Of a DNA stretch of 64,000 nt, positions 47,802-56,475 are shown piece by piece. The DNA comes from Erythrobacter sp. GTDB taxonomy: Bacteria; Pseudomonadota; Alphaproteobacteria; Sphingomonadales; Sphingomonadaceae. The stretch is taken from the NCBI RefSeq assembly GCF_024305245.1, contig NZ_JAMWYX010000005.1, positions 1 through 64,000 of the forward strand, read 5' to 3'. The notes under the pieces were generated by a model. The model did not search any database and was not told the DNA's origin. It saw only the letters and a program-made list of their open reading frames with translations. Within the stretch, counting starts at the first letter, position 1. Each line of letters starts with the position of its first letter. The position numbers and the translations under genes are program-made.

Positions 47802-48968
47802 CTATCGATCCGTGCGCCGCACCCCGGCAGATCGGACGTCCTGCAGGGTCGGATAACCGTTAACGGCCATCAAAAGATCGGCTTCGGCCAGGATCGAACG
47901 TAACACCCAGGCCGCGCCCTCCGCTCCGCCCAGAGCCAGCCCGTAGGTATAGGGCCGGCCCACACCGACCGCACGCGCGCCCATCGCCAGCGCCTTGACC
48001 GCATCCGTGCCGGAGCGGATCCCGCTGTCGAACAGCACCGGCGTTTCGCCCGACGCCGCGACCACATCGGCCAGCAGATCTATCGTGGCGATCCCGCCAT
48101 TGGCCTGCCGCCCGCCGTGATTGGAACAATAGACCGCGTCCGCTCCGCTATCGACGGCGCGGCGCGCATCATCGGGGTGGCAGATGCCCTTGAGCACGAT
48201 CGGCAGTTTGGTGACCGACTTGAACCACGCCATGTCGTCCCACGTCAGCACCTGGCCAAATGTCGCGGCCCAAGTGAAGATCGCCGCCGCCGGATCTTCC
48301 TCGGGCGGCTTGGCGAGCAGCGAGCGGAAGACGGGATCGGTGAAGTAGTTCTGCAGCACCTTGCCGCGCAGCTGCGGGAAGTTCGACGCGTTCAGGTCGC
48401 GCGGGCGCCAGCCGGTCACCCAAGTATCCAGCGTCACCACCAGCGCGCTGTAACCCGCATCCTCGGCGCGGCGGATCAGGCTGGTGGCGAGTTCCCTGTT
48501 CTTGGGCGTGTAAAGCTGGAACCACGCAGGCGTTTCCCCGCACGCCGCCTTCACATCCTCCAGCGGATCATTGGCGAGGGTCGATGCGCAGAACGGCACC
48601 CCCGTCATCGCCGATGCGCGCGCCGCCGCCATGTCGCCATGACGATCCTGCGAGGCTTCGCCATTGAGGCCGATCGGCGCCATGAACAGCGGTGTGGGAT
48701 AGGTCTGGCCGAACAGCTCGATCGACAGGTCACGCTCCGCACAATCGACCATCATCCGCGGCACCATGCCCCAGTTGCGGAAAGCAGCGGCGTTCTGATC
48801 CTGCGTGTGTTCGTCCCCGCACCCGCCCGCGACATAATTGGTCAGGCTCGGCCCCAATGCCTCGTGCGCGCGTTTCTCCAGCGTGGCGAAATCGACCGGA
48901 AAGGTCGGCAGGATGCCGCGCAGGCCGGCATTGTAGATCTCGTTCTGCATCGCGCCGAAATAGGTCAT
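47802..48968 (-). CDS. FMN-dependent alpha-hydroxy-acid oxidase, lactate 2-monooxygenase-like
   Basis: A 388-residue TIM-barrel flavoenzyme. FQLYTPKNRELATSLIRRAEDAGYSALVVTLDTWVTGWRPRD binds FMN, and YCSNHGGRQANGGIATIDLL has the catalytic His/Arg signature SNHGGRQ. The TLDTWVTGWRPRDL segment is that of the lactate 2-monooxygenase group, distinct from L-lactate dehydrogenase LldD. It probably oxidises an L-2-hydroxy acid. It lies 69 bases after the DCC-protein gene on the same strand as the cyd genes. Confidence 0.85.
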   Translation of the reverse strand: MTYFGAMQNEIYNAGLRGILPTFPVDFATLEKRAHEALGPSLTNYVAGGCGDEHTQDQNAAAFRNWGMVPRMMVDCAERDLSIELFGQTYPTPLFMAPIGLNGEASQDRHGDMAAARASAMTGVPFCASTLANDPLEDVKAACGETPAWFQLYTPKNRELATSLIRRAEDAGYSALVVTLDTWVTGWRPRDLNASNFPQLRGKVLQNYFTDPVFRSLLAKPPEEDPAAAIFTWAATFGQVLTWDDMAWFKSVTKLPIVLKGICHPDDARRAVDSGADAVYCSNHGGRQANGGIATIDLLADVVAASGETPVLFDSGIRSGTDAVKALAMGARAVGVGRPYTYGLALGGAEGAAWVLRSILAEADLLMAVNGYPTLQDVRSAGVRRTDR

Positions 48969-49037
48969 GGCGTTGCTCTCTCCCGTTTCTGTTTGGCAGG
49001 GATTCAGACCATGCAGCGCTGCGGGGCAAGCGGTTTT

Positions 49038-49388
49038 TCAGGCAAAGAAGCGTTGCAGCCGGGGGCGGACCTTGAGGAATTGCAGATAGGCCGCCTCCAG
49101 CACGCGCAGCACCGTGCCATTGCGCGCAGCCAGCCCGAGCGGGCGCAGCAGCGGGATTGCGCGCCACATCGCCGCGAAGGCCGCTGCGCCATCATGCACC
49201 ACGCCATCTTCCTCGGCATGGAAGCGCGCGAGCAGCGCCGCGCGATCGATCGGGCAGGACGGGTCTGCGCCCTTGGCAACATCGACGAAGGTTATCGCCC
49301 CGCGCCTGTCCAGCCGTCGCATCGCCGCGATTTCGCGGCGGCACAGCGGGCAATCGCCATCGAACCAGACCTTCACCGGTTGGCTCAC
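49038..49388 (-). CDS. DUF393 (DCC-family) thiol-disulfide oxidoreductase-like protein
   Basis: About 116 residues from the GTG at 49388, which overlaps the preceding stop as GTGA. The DCC motif is clear: [21 protein letters not shown], with a CxxC pair after FDGDC. Members are proposed thiol-disulfide oxidoreductases of unknown partner. The overlap with the DUF2474 gene ties it to the cytochrome bd operon, where it might help folding or heme/thiol chemistry of the oxidase. Confidence 0.82.
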   Translation of the reverse strand: MSQPVKVWFDGDCPLCRREIAAMRRLDRRGAITFVDVAKGADPSCPIDRAALLARFHAEEDGVVHDGAAAFAAMWRAIPLLRPLGLAARNGTVLRVLEAAYLQFLKVRPRLQRFFA

Positions 49389-49519
49389 GGTGCGATCCAC
49401 AGCCGGATTATGTAAGCGACCACGCCAAGCACCGCGACGCTCGCCGCCCAGATGCCCGCCATCCATAACAGGCGCTGCCACAGCGGCGGTTCGGGAGGGG
49501 GATCAGGCGGCACAAGCAT
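49385..49519 (-). CDS. DUF2474 small subunit of cyanide-insensitive cytochrome bd
   Basis: A 44-residue single-helix membrane protein from the ATG at 49519 (AGGACAG upstream). A short proline-rich lead ([17 protein letters not shown]) precedes one transmembrane helix ([22 protein letters not shown]). Size, the WxRLxWMxGIW pattern and position straight after cydB are those of DUF2474 proteins of CIO-type bd oxidases, counterparts of CydX. It begins 34 bases after cydB and overlaps the DCC gene. Confidence 0.8.
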   Translation of the reverse strand: MLVPPDPPPEPPLWQRLLWMAGIWAASVAVLGVVAYIIRLWIAP

Positions 49520-49553
49520 TATTGCTGTCCTAACGCTGCGCTACCTGAGGACA

Positions 49554-50552
49554 TCAATGATACCCCTCGTCCGCAACCTTGCCGCGGAACACCCAGTAAG
49601 CCCAGATGGTATAGGCGATGATCAGCGGCATGGTGATTGCCACGCCCACCAGCATGAAGATCTGGCTGCTTTCGGGCGCAGCGGCATCCCAGATGGTGAC
49701 GCCGGGCGGCACGACATAGGGCCAGATCGTCACCCCCAACCCGCTCATACCCAGAAAGAACAGCGCGATCGCCAGCCAGAACGGTTTGGAGTTGCGGTCC
49801 CGCGTGATCGCCCGCACCATCGAGATCGCGATGATCGCGGTCACGATCGGCACCGGCGCGACCCAGTAGATTTGCGGCGCGGCCAGCCAGTGCGCGGCAT
49901 ATTCGGGATTGAGCGTGATGTTGTAGACGCTCACCGCACCCATCAGCACGATCGTCGCCGCCGCAGAACGCACCGCCAGCTTGCGGGCATGCGCCTGCTC
50001 GTCGCCGTCGAGCTTCCAGATCAGCCAGGTGCTACCCAGCAACGCATAGCCCGCAACCGTGCCGAGGCCGGTCAGAAGCGTATAGGGCGTGAGCCAGTCG
50101 AACCAGCTTCCGGCATAGGCGCGGCCGTCCACCTCGATGCCCTGCAGCAGCGCGCCCAGTGTCATCCCTTGCGCCAGCGCTGCGACCAGCGATCCGCCAG
50201 TAAAGGCGCCGTCCCAGAACGCCCGGTGCGACGGATCGCGCCAACGGAATTCGAACGCGACCCCGCGAAACACGAGACCCAGCAGCATCGCGATGATCAG
50301 CGGATAGGTGGCGGGCAGGATCACCGCGTAGGCCAGCGGGAAGGCAGCGAACAACCCGCCCCCGCCCAAAACCAGCCAGGTCTCGTTCCCGTCCCACACC
50401 GGCGCGATCGAGTTCATCGCCCGGTCGCGCTCGCGCCCGACAGCGAAGGTCGGGAACAGTATGCCGATGCCCAGATCGAACCCGTCCATCACCACATAGG
50501 CAAAGACGGCAAAGGCGATGATGAAGGCCCAGATGACGGTCAGATCCATCAT
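49554..50552 (-). CDS. cydB: Cytochrome bd quinol oxidase subunit II, CIO type
   Basis: A 332-residue subunit with eight or nine helices. DLTVIWAFIIAFAVFAYVVMDGFDLGIGILFP is the CydB start, followed by WDGNETWLVLGGGGLFAAFPLAYAVILPATYPL and FRGVAFEFRWR. It supports the heme-bearing subunit I. Four-base overlap with cydA. Length is typical of the CIO branch and shorter than E. coli CydB. Confidence 0.94.
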   Translation of the reverse strand: MMDLTVIWAFIIAFAVFAYVVMDGFDLGIGILFPTFAVGRERDRAMNSIAPVWDGNETWLVLGGGGLFAAFPLAYAVILPATYPLIIAMLLGLVFRGVAFEFRWRDPSHRAFWDGAFTGGSLVAALAQGMTLGALLQGIEVDGRAYAGSWFDWLTPYTLLTGLGTVAGYALLGSTWLIWKLDGDEQAHARKLAVRSAAATIVLMGAVSVYNITLNPEYAAHWLAAPQIYWVAPVPIVTAIIAISMVRAITRDRNSKPFWLAIALFFLGMSGLGVTIWPYVVPPGVTIWDAAAPESSQIFMLVGVAITMPLIIAYTIWAYWVFRGKVADEGYH

Positions 50553-52015
50553 GCGTCCTCCCGTTCGCCGTGCCGGTTGGCCTGATTATCGCCAGGCCAG
50601 GTGTCGTCCTGTCCCGGATTCTGCGACGGCCCCGGCGTGATCCCGGCGGTACGGATCGGGCCGACATCGCCGCGCTTCACGCCATATTCGCCAGCATGCG
50701 GAGCCTTGCCCATCAGCTTGAGAATGTACCAGATACCGATACCGAAGACCGCGAAGTACACCAGAACGAAAGCGAGCAGCGACGCGGCGACTGCCGGCGC
50801 ATCCAGCGGACTGGCGGCATCGGCAGTGCGTAGCAGGCCGTATACGACATAGGGCTGGCGGCCGACTTCGGTGGTGATCCACCCGGCCAGCACGGCGGCG
50901 AACCCGGAAGGCCCCATGACAACAGCCGCGCGGTGCAGCCACGGCATGTCATACAGCCTGCCGCGCACCCGGCCCCACAGGCTCCACAGCCCGACGCCGA
51001 GCATCGCAAAGCCGATGCCGACCATGATGCGGAAGCTCCAGAACACGACCTCGACCGGCGGCTCCTCGTCATCGGGAATAGTATCCAGGCCCGCCATCGG
51101 TGCGTTGAGATCATGCTTAAGGATCAGCGAGGATGCTTTGGGGATTTCGATGGAATAACGCACCGTCTTCGTTTCAGAATCGGGGATGCCGAACAGGATC
51201 AGCGGCGCGCCTTCTGGGTGGCTGTCGAAATGCCCCTCCATCGCCATCACCTTCTGCGGCTGATGTTCGAGCGTGTTCAGCCCGTGCATATCGCCTGCGA
51301 AAATCTGCAAAGGAGTGACGATTGCCGCCATCCACATCGCCATCGAGAACATCGTCCGGGCGTGCGGGCTGGCACGGTCTTTCAACAGGTGCCACGCGCC
51401 CACCGCGCCGACCACGAAAGCGGTGGTGAGATAGGCTGCCATCACCGTGTGGACGAGGCGGTAGGGGAAGCTGGGATTGAAGACGATGTCCCACCAGCTT
51501 TCACCCGGCATGAATTGGCCGTTGGCGCCAAGGATATGGCCCGTCGGCGTGTGCATCCAGCTGTTCACCGACAGGATCCAGAACGCGGACACGAACGTCC
51601 CCAACGCCACCATCAGCGTGGCGGCAAAGTGAAGTTTCTTGCCGACCTTGTTCATCCCGAACAGCATCACGCCGAGGAATCCTGCCTCAAGGAAAAATGC
51701 GGTCAGCACTTCATACGCCATCAACGGCCCGATCACCGGCCCGGCGACATCGGAGAACACCGACCAGTTGGTGCCGAACTGGTATGACATGACGATGCCG
51801 GACACGACCCCCATCGCAAAGGCGATGGCGAAAATCTTGATCCAGTACTTGAACAAGTCGAGATAGACGGACTTGCCGGTCTTCAGCCACAATCCTTCAA
51901 GCACCGCTAGGTAGCTCGCCAATCCGATTGAAAACGCCGGAAAGAAGAAATGGAAGCTCACCGTGAAAGCGAACTGAATCCGCGCGAGCATCAGGGCGTC
52001 GAGATTTTCCAACAT
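50549..52015 (-). CDS. cydA: Cytochrome bd quinol oxidase subunit I, CIO type
   Basis: A 488-residue quinol oxidase subunit. Heme ligands: H22 in FHFFFPAFSIG, a His in YRLVHTVMAAYLTTAF, and a Met in WSFRIMVGIGFAM. The proton/oxygen-site glutamates are in LMAYEVLTAFFLEAGFLG. VGRQPYVVYGLLRTADAASP is the form seen in cyanide-insensitive oxidases. The protein is shorter than E. coli CydA, in keeping with a short Q-loop. It oxidises quinol and reduces O2 without proton pumping, with high O2 affinity or sulfide tolerance. Confidence 0.94.
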   Translation of the reverse strand: MLENLDALMLARIQFAFTVSFHFFFPAFSIGLASYLAVLEGLWLKTGKSVYLDLFKYWIKIFAIAFAMGVVSGIVMSYQFGTNWSVFSDVAGPVIGPLMAYEVLTAFFLEAGFLGVMLFGMNKVGKKLHFAATLMVALGTFVSAFWILSVNSWMHTPTGHILGANGQFMPGESWWDIVFNPSFPYRLVHTVMAAYLTTAFVVGAVGAWHLLKDRASPHARTMFSMAMWMAAIVTPLQIFAGDMHGLNTLEHQPQKVMAMEGHFDSHPEGAPLILFGIPDSETKTVRYSIEIPKASSLILKHDLNAPMAGLDTIPDDEEPPVEVVFWSFRIMVGIGFAMLGVGLWSLWGRVRGRLYDMPWLHRAAVVMGPSGFAAVLAGWITTEVGRQPYVVYGLLRTADAASPLDAPAVAASLLAFVLVYFAVFGIGIWYILKLMGKAPHAGEYGVKRGDVGPIRTAGITPGPSQNPGQDDTWPGDNQANRHGEREDA

Positions 52016-52092
52016 GGCTGGCAGCTAATCCCTTGTCGGCAGCGATCAATTGCAATGGCTGCACGCATTATACGGTTGGAGACGAAAAGGGT

Positions 52093-52133
52093 TGCACCGC
52101 CGAACGAGTTTGGGGGGAGTGTCCGGCGGTGCA
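52093..52133 (-). terminator. Hairpin between sulP and cydA
   Basis: TGCACCGCCG (52093-52102) and CGGCGGTGCA (52124-52133) are a perfect 10-bp inverted repeat with a 21-base loop. Read on the minus strand, it follows the SulP stop and is followed by a short T-containing stretch (ACCCTTTTCG). The long loop and weak T tract mean it could be a partial terminator or attenuator separating the SulP transcript from cydA. Confidence 0.4.
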
Positions 52134-52157
52134 CAGGGTGGACGAAGCAGGATCGGC

Positions 52158-53915
52158 TCAAATGAGACCGCGTGCTTCGTCCGGGATCGGGGGCGGCAAC
52201 TCCTCGCCATTGTCGAGCGCGAGATCGGCGAAGGCTTTATCCTGCGACAGAAACACGCGGCCTTGCAGTTCCTCGAGGAAATGGGTGCGTTTCAGACGGT
52301 CCATCACCGGGCCCTTCACTTCCGAAAGGTGCAGCTTCACCCCGGCATCGGCGAGCCGGTGATTGATCGCCTCCAGGCTCTCCAGCCCCGAAGCGTCGAT
52401 CGCGTTGACCGCGCTGCACATCAGCACGACGTGGCGTAGCGGCGGTCGTTCGGCGACCTGTTCCAGCACATATTCCTCCAGCCAGCGGGCGTTGAGATAG
52501 GTCAGGCTTTCATCGATGCGGATCGACAGCAGGTGCGGCAGAGTCAGCACTGTGTGGCGATCGACATTGCGGAAATGTTCGGTCCCCGGCACCCGCCCGA
52601 CGATCGCGGCGTGCGGACGGCTCGCCCGCCAAAGATATAGCAGCAGGCCCACCGCGACCCCCGCGATCACCCCCAGTTCGACCCCGGCCAGCAAGGTGAT
52701 GGCGATGGTCGCGGCATGGGCGGCGAAATCGGCCTTTGAATAAACCCATAACAGGCCGGGTGTCTTGAGATCGACCAGACTCAGCACGGCCACGATGATC
52801 GTCGCCGCCAGCGTGGCGTTGGGCAGGTGGAACAGCAGCGGGGTGAGAAACAGGCTCGCCAGTGCGATGCCGACCGCCGTGTAAGCCCCCGCCGCCGGGG
52901 TCTGCGCCCCCGCATCGAAGTTCACCACGGAACGCGCAAACCCGCCCGTGACCGGATAGCCGCCTGACAGCGCGGAAGCGATGTTCGAAGCGCCCAGCCC
53001 GATCAGCTCCTGGTCAGGCGCAATCCGCTGGCGGCGCTTGGCGGCGAGCGTCTGTGCGACCGAGACGCTTTCGACAAAGCCGATCACCGAAATCAGCAGC
53101 GCAGGCACCCACAGCGCCTCGATCAGCGCAATGTCGGCCTGCGGCAGAGCGAAGGGCGGCAGGCCTTGCGGGATGGCGCCCACCACCGAAACTCCGCGCT
53201 GCTCCAGCCCAAACGCGATAACGGCGATGATCGTGACCGCAACAGCCACCACCGGCCCGGCCTTGGCGGTCAGGTCGGCAGCGCGCGGGCCGAGGCCGAG
53301 TTTCATCAACGCAGGCTTTGCCCCCTTGCGCACCCAGAACAGGAACAAAGTCGCCGGTATGCCGATCGCTACAGTGGGCAGATTGATGTTCCCCAGCGCG
53401 CCCGCCAGTCCGGCCAGCATTTCCGGCCAGGTCTCGCCCCCGGCCGTTACGCCGAGGATATGCTTGAGCTGGCTGGTGGCGATCAGGATCCCGCTTGCCG
53501 AGATGAACCCGCTGATCACCGGATGCGACAGCAGGTTGGCAAGGAAGCCCAGCCGCAACAGACCTAGCACCGTCAGCATCACGCCCGAAAGCGCCGCAAG
53601 CGTGATCGCCGCCTCCATGTAGGCGGCCGTTCCCGCCGAAGCGACGGCTCCCGCCGCACTCGCCGTCATCAGCGAGACGACCGCGACCGGACCTACGGCC
53701 AGCGTCCGGCTGGTGCCGAACAGCGCATAGGCGACCAGCGGCAGGATCGAGGCGTAGAGCCCCACCACTGGCGGCAATCCCGCCAGCATCGCATAGGCGA
53801 GGCTCTGCGGGATCAGCATGATGGTGACGATCACCGCGGCCATCAGATCGCTGGTCAAGACCTCGCGATTATAGCTGCGGCCCCAATCGAGGATCGGGAG
53901 GTAACGCTGGAGCAT
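52158..53915 (-). CDS. SulP-family anion transporter with STAS domain
   Basis: About 585 residues from the ATG at 53915, with AGAGG upstream and 11 bases after the preceding gene. The membrane part has the SulP signature LIPQSLAYAMLAGLPPVVGLYASILPLVAYALFGTSRTLAVGPVAVVSLM; a C-terminal STAS domain contains LMCSAVNAIDASGLESLEAI. Family members move sulfate, bicarbonate or organic anions. Position in a reactive-sulfur gene set suggests export or uptake of sulfate or sulfite, which is an inference. Confidence 0.88.
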   Translation of the reverse strand: MLQRYLPILDWGRSYNREVLTSDLMAAVIVTIMLIPQSLAYAMLAGLPPVVGLYASILPLVAYALFGTSRTLAVGPVAVVSLMTASAAGAVASAGTAAYMEAAITLAALSGVMLTVLGLLRLGFLANLLSHPVISGFISASGILIATSQLKHILGVTAGGETWPEMLAGLAGALGNINLPTVAIGIPATLFLFWVRKGAKPALMKLGLGPRAADLTAKAGPVVAVAVTIIAVIAFGLEQRGVSVVGAIPQGLPPFALPQADIALIEALWVPALLISVIGFVESVSVAQTLAAKRRQRIAPDQELIGLGASNIASALSGGYPVTGGFARSVVNFDAGAQTPAAGAYTAVGIALASLFLTPLLFHLPNATLAATIIVAVLSLVDLKTPGLLWVYSKADFAAHAATIAITLLAGVELGVIAGVAVGLLLYLWRASRPHAAIVGRVPGTEHFRNVDRHTVLTLPHLLSIRIDESLTYLNARWLEEYVLEQVAERPPLRHVVLMCSAVNAIDASGLESLEAINHRLADAGVKLHLSEVKGPVMDRLKRTHFLEELQGRVFLSQDKAFADLALDNGEELPPPIPDEARGLI

Positions 53916-53926
53916 CTCGCCGACCT

Positions 53927-55153
53927 CTACTGCGCGATCAAGCCGCCGGGGCCGGCCAGCCACTCGCGCCCCTTGAGCATCCCGTTCCAGTAGATCCAGG
54001 GCAACAGATCGGCCTTGAGCATCCATGAAAGGCGTGCCGGTTTGGTGCCGTCGACCAGCCACGTCGGGAAACTCGGCGCGAGTTTGCCGCCATAGGCGAA
54101 TTCGGCGAGCACGATCTTGCCGCGCTCCACCGTCAGCGGGCACGAACCATAGCCGTCATAGCCTGCGGTCGGCCCCTTGCCTGACAGCTGGCGCAATGCA
54201 TTGACCGCGACCACAGGTGCCTGCTTGCGCACGGCGGCGGCGGTTTTGGCGTTGGGCATGGAGCCCCCATCGCCAAGGCCGAAGATGTTGGGCCAGCGCA
54301 CATGCTGGAGCGTATGCTGGTCGACATCGGTAAAGCCGCTTGTCGCCGCCAGCGGGCTCTCAGCCAGAAATTGCGGCGCGACCTGCGGCGGAACGACATG
54401 CATCATGTCGAAACTGCGGCTTACCTCGCCCTCGGCCGTCTGGAACACGGCGACCTGCGCCCGCCCGTCGACCGCGACAAGATTGCTGCCGAGCGCCAGG
54501 TCGATGTTGTATTTCCCGACATACTCCATCAGCGCCGGAACATAGTCTGCCACCCCGAAAAGCACGCCGCCGGCATTGCGGAATTCCACCGCGATATCGG
54601 CCAGCACGCCTGCACGCCGCCAGTGGTCGCAGGCGAGATACATCACCTTTTGCGGTGCACCGGCGCATTTGATCGGCATCGGCGGCTGGGTGAAGATCGC
54701 CTTGCCCGACCTCAGGTTCTGCACCAGTTCCCAGGTGTAGGGCGCCAGATCGGCGCGATAATTCGATGTGACGCCGTTCTGCCCGAGCGCCGCTTTCAGC
54801 CCTGCAATCTTTTCCCAAGCGAGCCGGATACCGGGGGCAACGATCAGCACCTCGTACCGGATCGTGCTGCCATCAGCGAGGGTGACCTGATTATCATCGG
54901 GCTGAAAACTGGCCGCCGCCTGACGAATCCATGTCGCCCCCTTGGGGATCACACTGGCCGTCGGGCGCATGGTGCTGGCAAGGTCGAACACCCCGCCGCC
55001 AACCATCGTCCAGCCGGGCTGATAGGCGTGGGTCTCGCTCGGCTCGACAATGGCGATGTCGAGCTGCGGCTGGCGCTTCAGCAGCGAGGCCGCCGTCGCT
55101 ATACCCCCTGCGCCGCCGCCGATAATCACGACCTTGTGTGATGAAATGCTCAT
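53927..55153 (-). CDS. Type II sulfide:quinone oxidoreductase-like flavoprotein, second catalytic Cys missing
   Basis: About 408 residues from the ATG at 55153 (GGAGGG upstream). VVIIGGGAGGIATAASLLKR binds FAD; YQPGWTMVGGGVF, MPIKCAGAPQKVMYLACDHWRRAG and GYDGYGSCPLTVERGKIVLAEF match type II (human SQOR-like) enzymes. The first active Cys (KCAGAPQK) is present, but the second, in GDCxxLPxSKTAAA of human SQOR, is glycine here (GDGGSMPNAKTAAA). Another Cys lies in YLACDH. Catalysis may differ from canonical sulfide oxidation. It sits next to persulfide-handling genes and SulP. Confidence 0.82.
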   Translation of the reverse strand: MSISSHKVVIIGGGAGGIATAASLLKRQPQLDIAIVEPSETHAYQPGWTMVGGGVFDLASTMRPTASVIPKGATWIRQAAASFQPDDNQVTLADGSTIRYEVLIVAPGIRLAWEKIAGLKAALGQNGVTSNYRADLAPYTWELVQNLRSGKAIFTQPPMPIKCAGAPQKVMYLACDHWRRAGVLADIAVEFRNAGGVLFGVADYVPALMEYVGKYNIDLALGSNLVAVDGRAQVAVFQTAEGEVSRSFDMMHVVPPQVAPQFLAESPLAATSGFTDVDQHTLQHVRWPNIFGLGDGGSMPNAKTAAAVRKQAPVVAVNALRQLSGKGPTAGYDGYGSCPLTVERGKIVLAEFAYGGKLAPSFPTWLVDGTKPARLSWMLKADLLPWIYWNGMLKGREWLAGPGGLIAQ

Positions 55154-55175
55154 GATGATCCCTCCCTGGGGCTGG

Positions 55176-55598
55176 TCAGTCGCTTGCGGCCAAGCGTTCG
55201 GCGAGCGCCGACAAATCATATCCGGCGGCCTTGGCGCGGACGATCCGTTCTTCCGCGCCGAGTCCGCCGACATTGGCGAGCGCATCCAGCGTGACGGAGC
55301 GCATCCCGGTGCGGCAATAGGCGAGCACCTTGCCCTGTGTGCCGCGCCGGATCGCTCCGAACGCGGCCACCGCAGCTTGCGGAAACAGACCGCCAGCCAC
55401 CGGAATGTGGTGGAATGCCAGCCCTGCCTCCTGCGCGGCGCGGCGCATTTCATCGATCGGGGGCTGGCCCGGCTCCTCGCCATCGGGGCGGTTGCAGATC
55501 ACAGCGGTGAAGCCTTGCGCGGCAAGGGCGGACAACTCCTCGGGCGCGGGCTGCGGAACGACCGCGAGAGTCTCGTCAACGATGCGCAATTCCATCAT
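55176..55598 (-). CDS. DUF442 (TIGR01244-type) sulfurtransferase/phosphatase-like protein
   Basis: A 140-residue protein from the ATG at 55598, overlapping the preceding stop. The active-site loop is AYCRTGMRSV (CxxxxxR), giving a rhodanese/dual-specificity phosphatase-like fold; VICNRPDGEEPGQPPIDEMRRAAQEAGLAFHHIPV is the family core. In other bacteria the same domain is fused in front of an MBL persulfide dioxygenase (Blh); here the two are separate genes in one operon. It probably handles sulfane sulfur. Confidence 0.85.
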   Translation of the reverse strand: MMELRIVDETLAVVPQPAPEELSALAAQGFTAVICNRPDGEEPGQPPIDEMRRAAQEAGLAFHHIPVAGGLFPQAAVAAFGAIRRGTQGKVLAYCRTGMRSVTLDALANVGGLGAEERIVRAKAAGYDLSALAERLAASD

Positions 55599-56014
55599 GC
55601 TTTTCCTTCCATCAGCCGCACCAGCAGCATTCCTGCCAGCATCGCTGCGACAAATATCGCCGCCGATGCCGGAGCGATTGCGAAAGCGGCAAAGCCGGGG
55701 CCGGGGCACAGGCCCGCGATCCCCCAGCCAATGCCGAACAGCGCCGATCCGCCGACCAGCCGCAGCGTAATGTCGCTGCGGTCAGGCAGTGCAAAGCCTT
55801 CGCCGAAAACCGGGCGCAGCATCCGGCGCTGCATCAGCCATGCCAGCGCCATCACGATCACCGCGCCGCCCATCACGAGAGCGAGTGTCGGATCCCAGTC
55901 GCCGAAAATGTCGAGAAACCCGCGCACCCGCGCCGGATCAGTCATCCCGCCCAATGCCAGACCGGCGCCGAAGATCGTGCCGGAAATGATCGAAACCAGC
56001 ATGTCGCGGATCAT
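55595..56014 (-). CDS. YeeE/YedE-family sulfur-compound transporter, second half-size subunit
   Basis: About 139 residues from the ATG at 56014, which overlaps the preceding stop. It has four hydrophobic helices. MTDPARVRGFLDIFGDWDPTLALVMGGA is the DUF6691-type start, and GIAGLCPGPGFAAF carries the conserved cysteine proposed to relay thiosulfate in YeeE-type channels. With its upstream neighbour it makes the two halves of a full-length transporter. Confidence 0.86.
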   Translation of the reverse strand: MIRDMLVSIISGTIFGAGLALGGMTDPARVRGFLDIFGDWDPTLALVMGGAVIVMALAWLMQRRMLRPVFGEGFALPDRSDITLRLVGGSALFGIGWGIAGLCPGPGFAAFAIAPASAAIFVAAMLAGMLLVRLMEGKA

Positions 56015-56475
56015 GACAGCACCTCGATCCCGAGCAGATTCATCGCTGCGACCGTGGCAAATCCGGTTGCCATGAAGGTGGCGGTGGCCACCAGCGAGCG
56101 CTGTGACAGGCGGCTCATGCCGCAAACTCCGTGCCCGCTGGTGCAGCCCGAACCGAGCCGCGTTCCAATGCCGACGATCAGGCCGGCGATGACGAGCGGC
56201 ACCGGCCCGGCAAAGTCCGGTGTCGCGGCGCCCGAAAGGTTCATGACGATCAGCGCGCCCAGTGGCAGGCCGATAACGAACGCCCATGCCGCCGCGCGCG
56301 GCAGCGAACTGGCGCTGATGCCGAAAGCGCGGGCGGCGATGCCGGACACACCCGCGATCCGCCCCGCCCCCAGCAACATCACCGCCGCCGCCAGGCCGAT
56401 CAGCACGCCGCCCGCAAGCCCCGCAAGCGGGGCCGCGTCAGGAAAGCCCGGCAAGGATGTCCCCAGCAAGCTCAT
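56011..56475 (-). CDS. YeeE/YedE-family sulfur-compound transporter, first half-size subunit
   Basis: A 154-residue membrane protein with four or five helices. GTRLGSGCTSGHGVCGMSRLS is the signature loop with two cysteines of the YeeE/YedE family. These small paired proteins are linked to thiosulfate or sulfide movement and found beside persulfide dioxygenase genes. ATGA overlaps join it to the MBL gene before and the second subunit after. Confidence 0.87.
   Translation of the reverse strand: MSLLGTSLPGFPDAAPLAGLAGGVLIGLAAAVMLLGAGRIAGVSGIAARAFGISASSLPRAAAWAFVIGLPLGALIVMNLSGAATPDFAGPVPLVIAGLIVGIGTRLGSGCTSGHGVCGMSRLSQRSLVATATFMATGFATVAAMNLLGIEVLS

Noticed and set aside
53916-54143. Longer SulP protein starting at 54143
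   Set aside because: The additional 76 residues overlap the upstream flavoprotein gene, look unlike SulP proteins, and the ATG at 53915 has a ribosome binding site at the normal family N-terminus.
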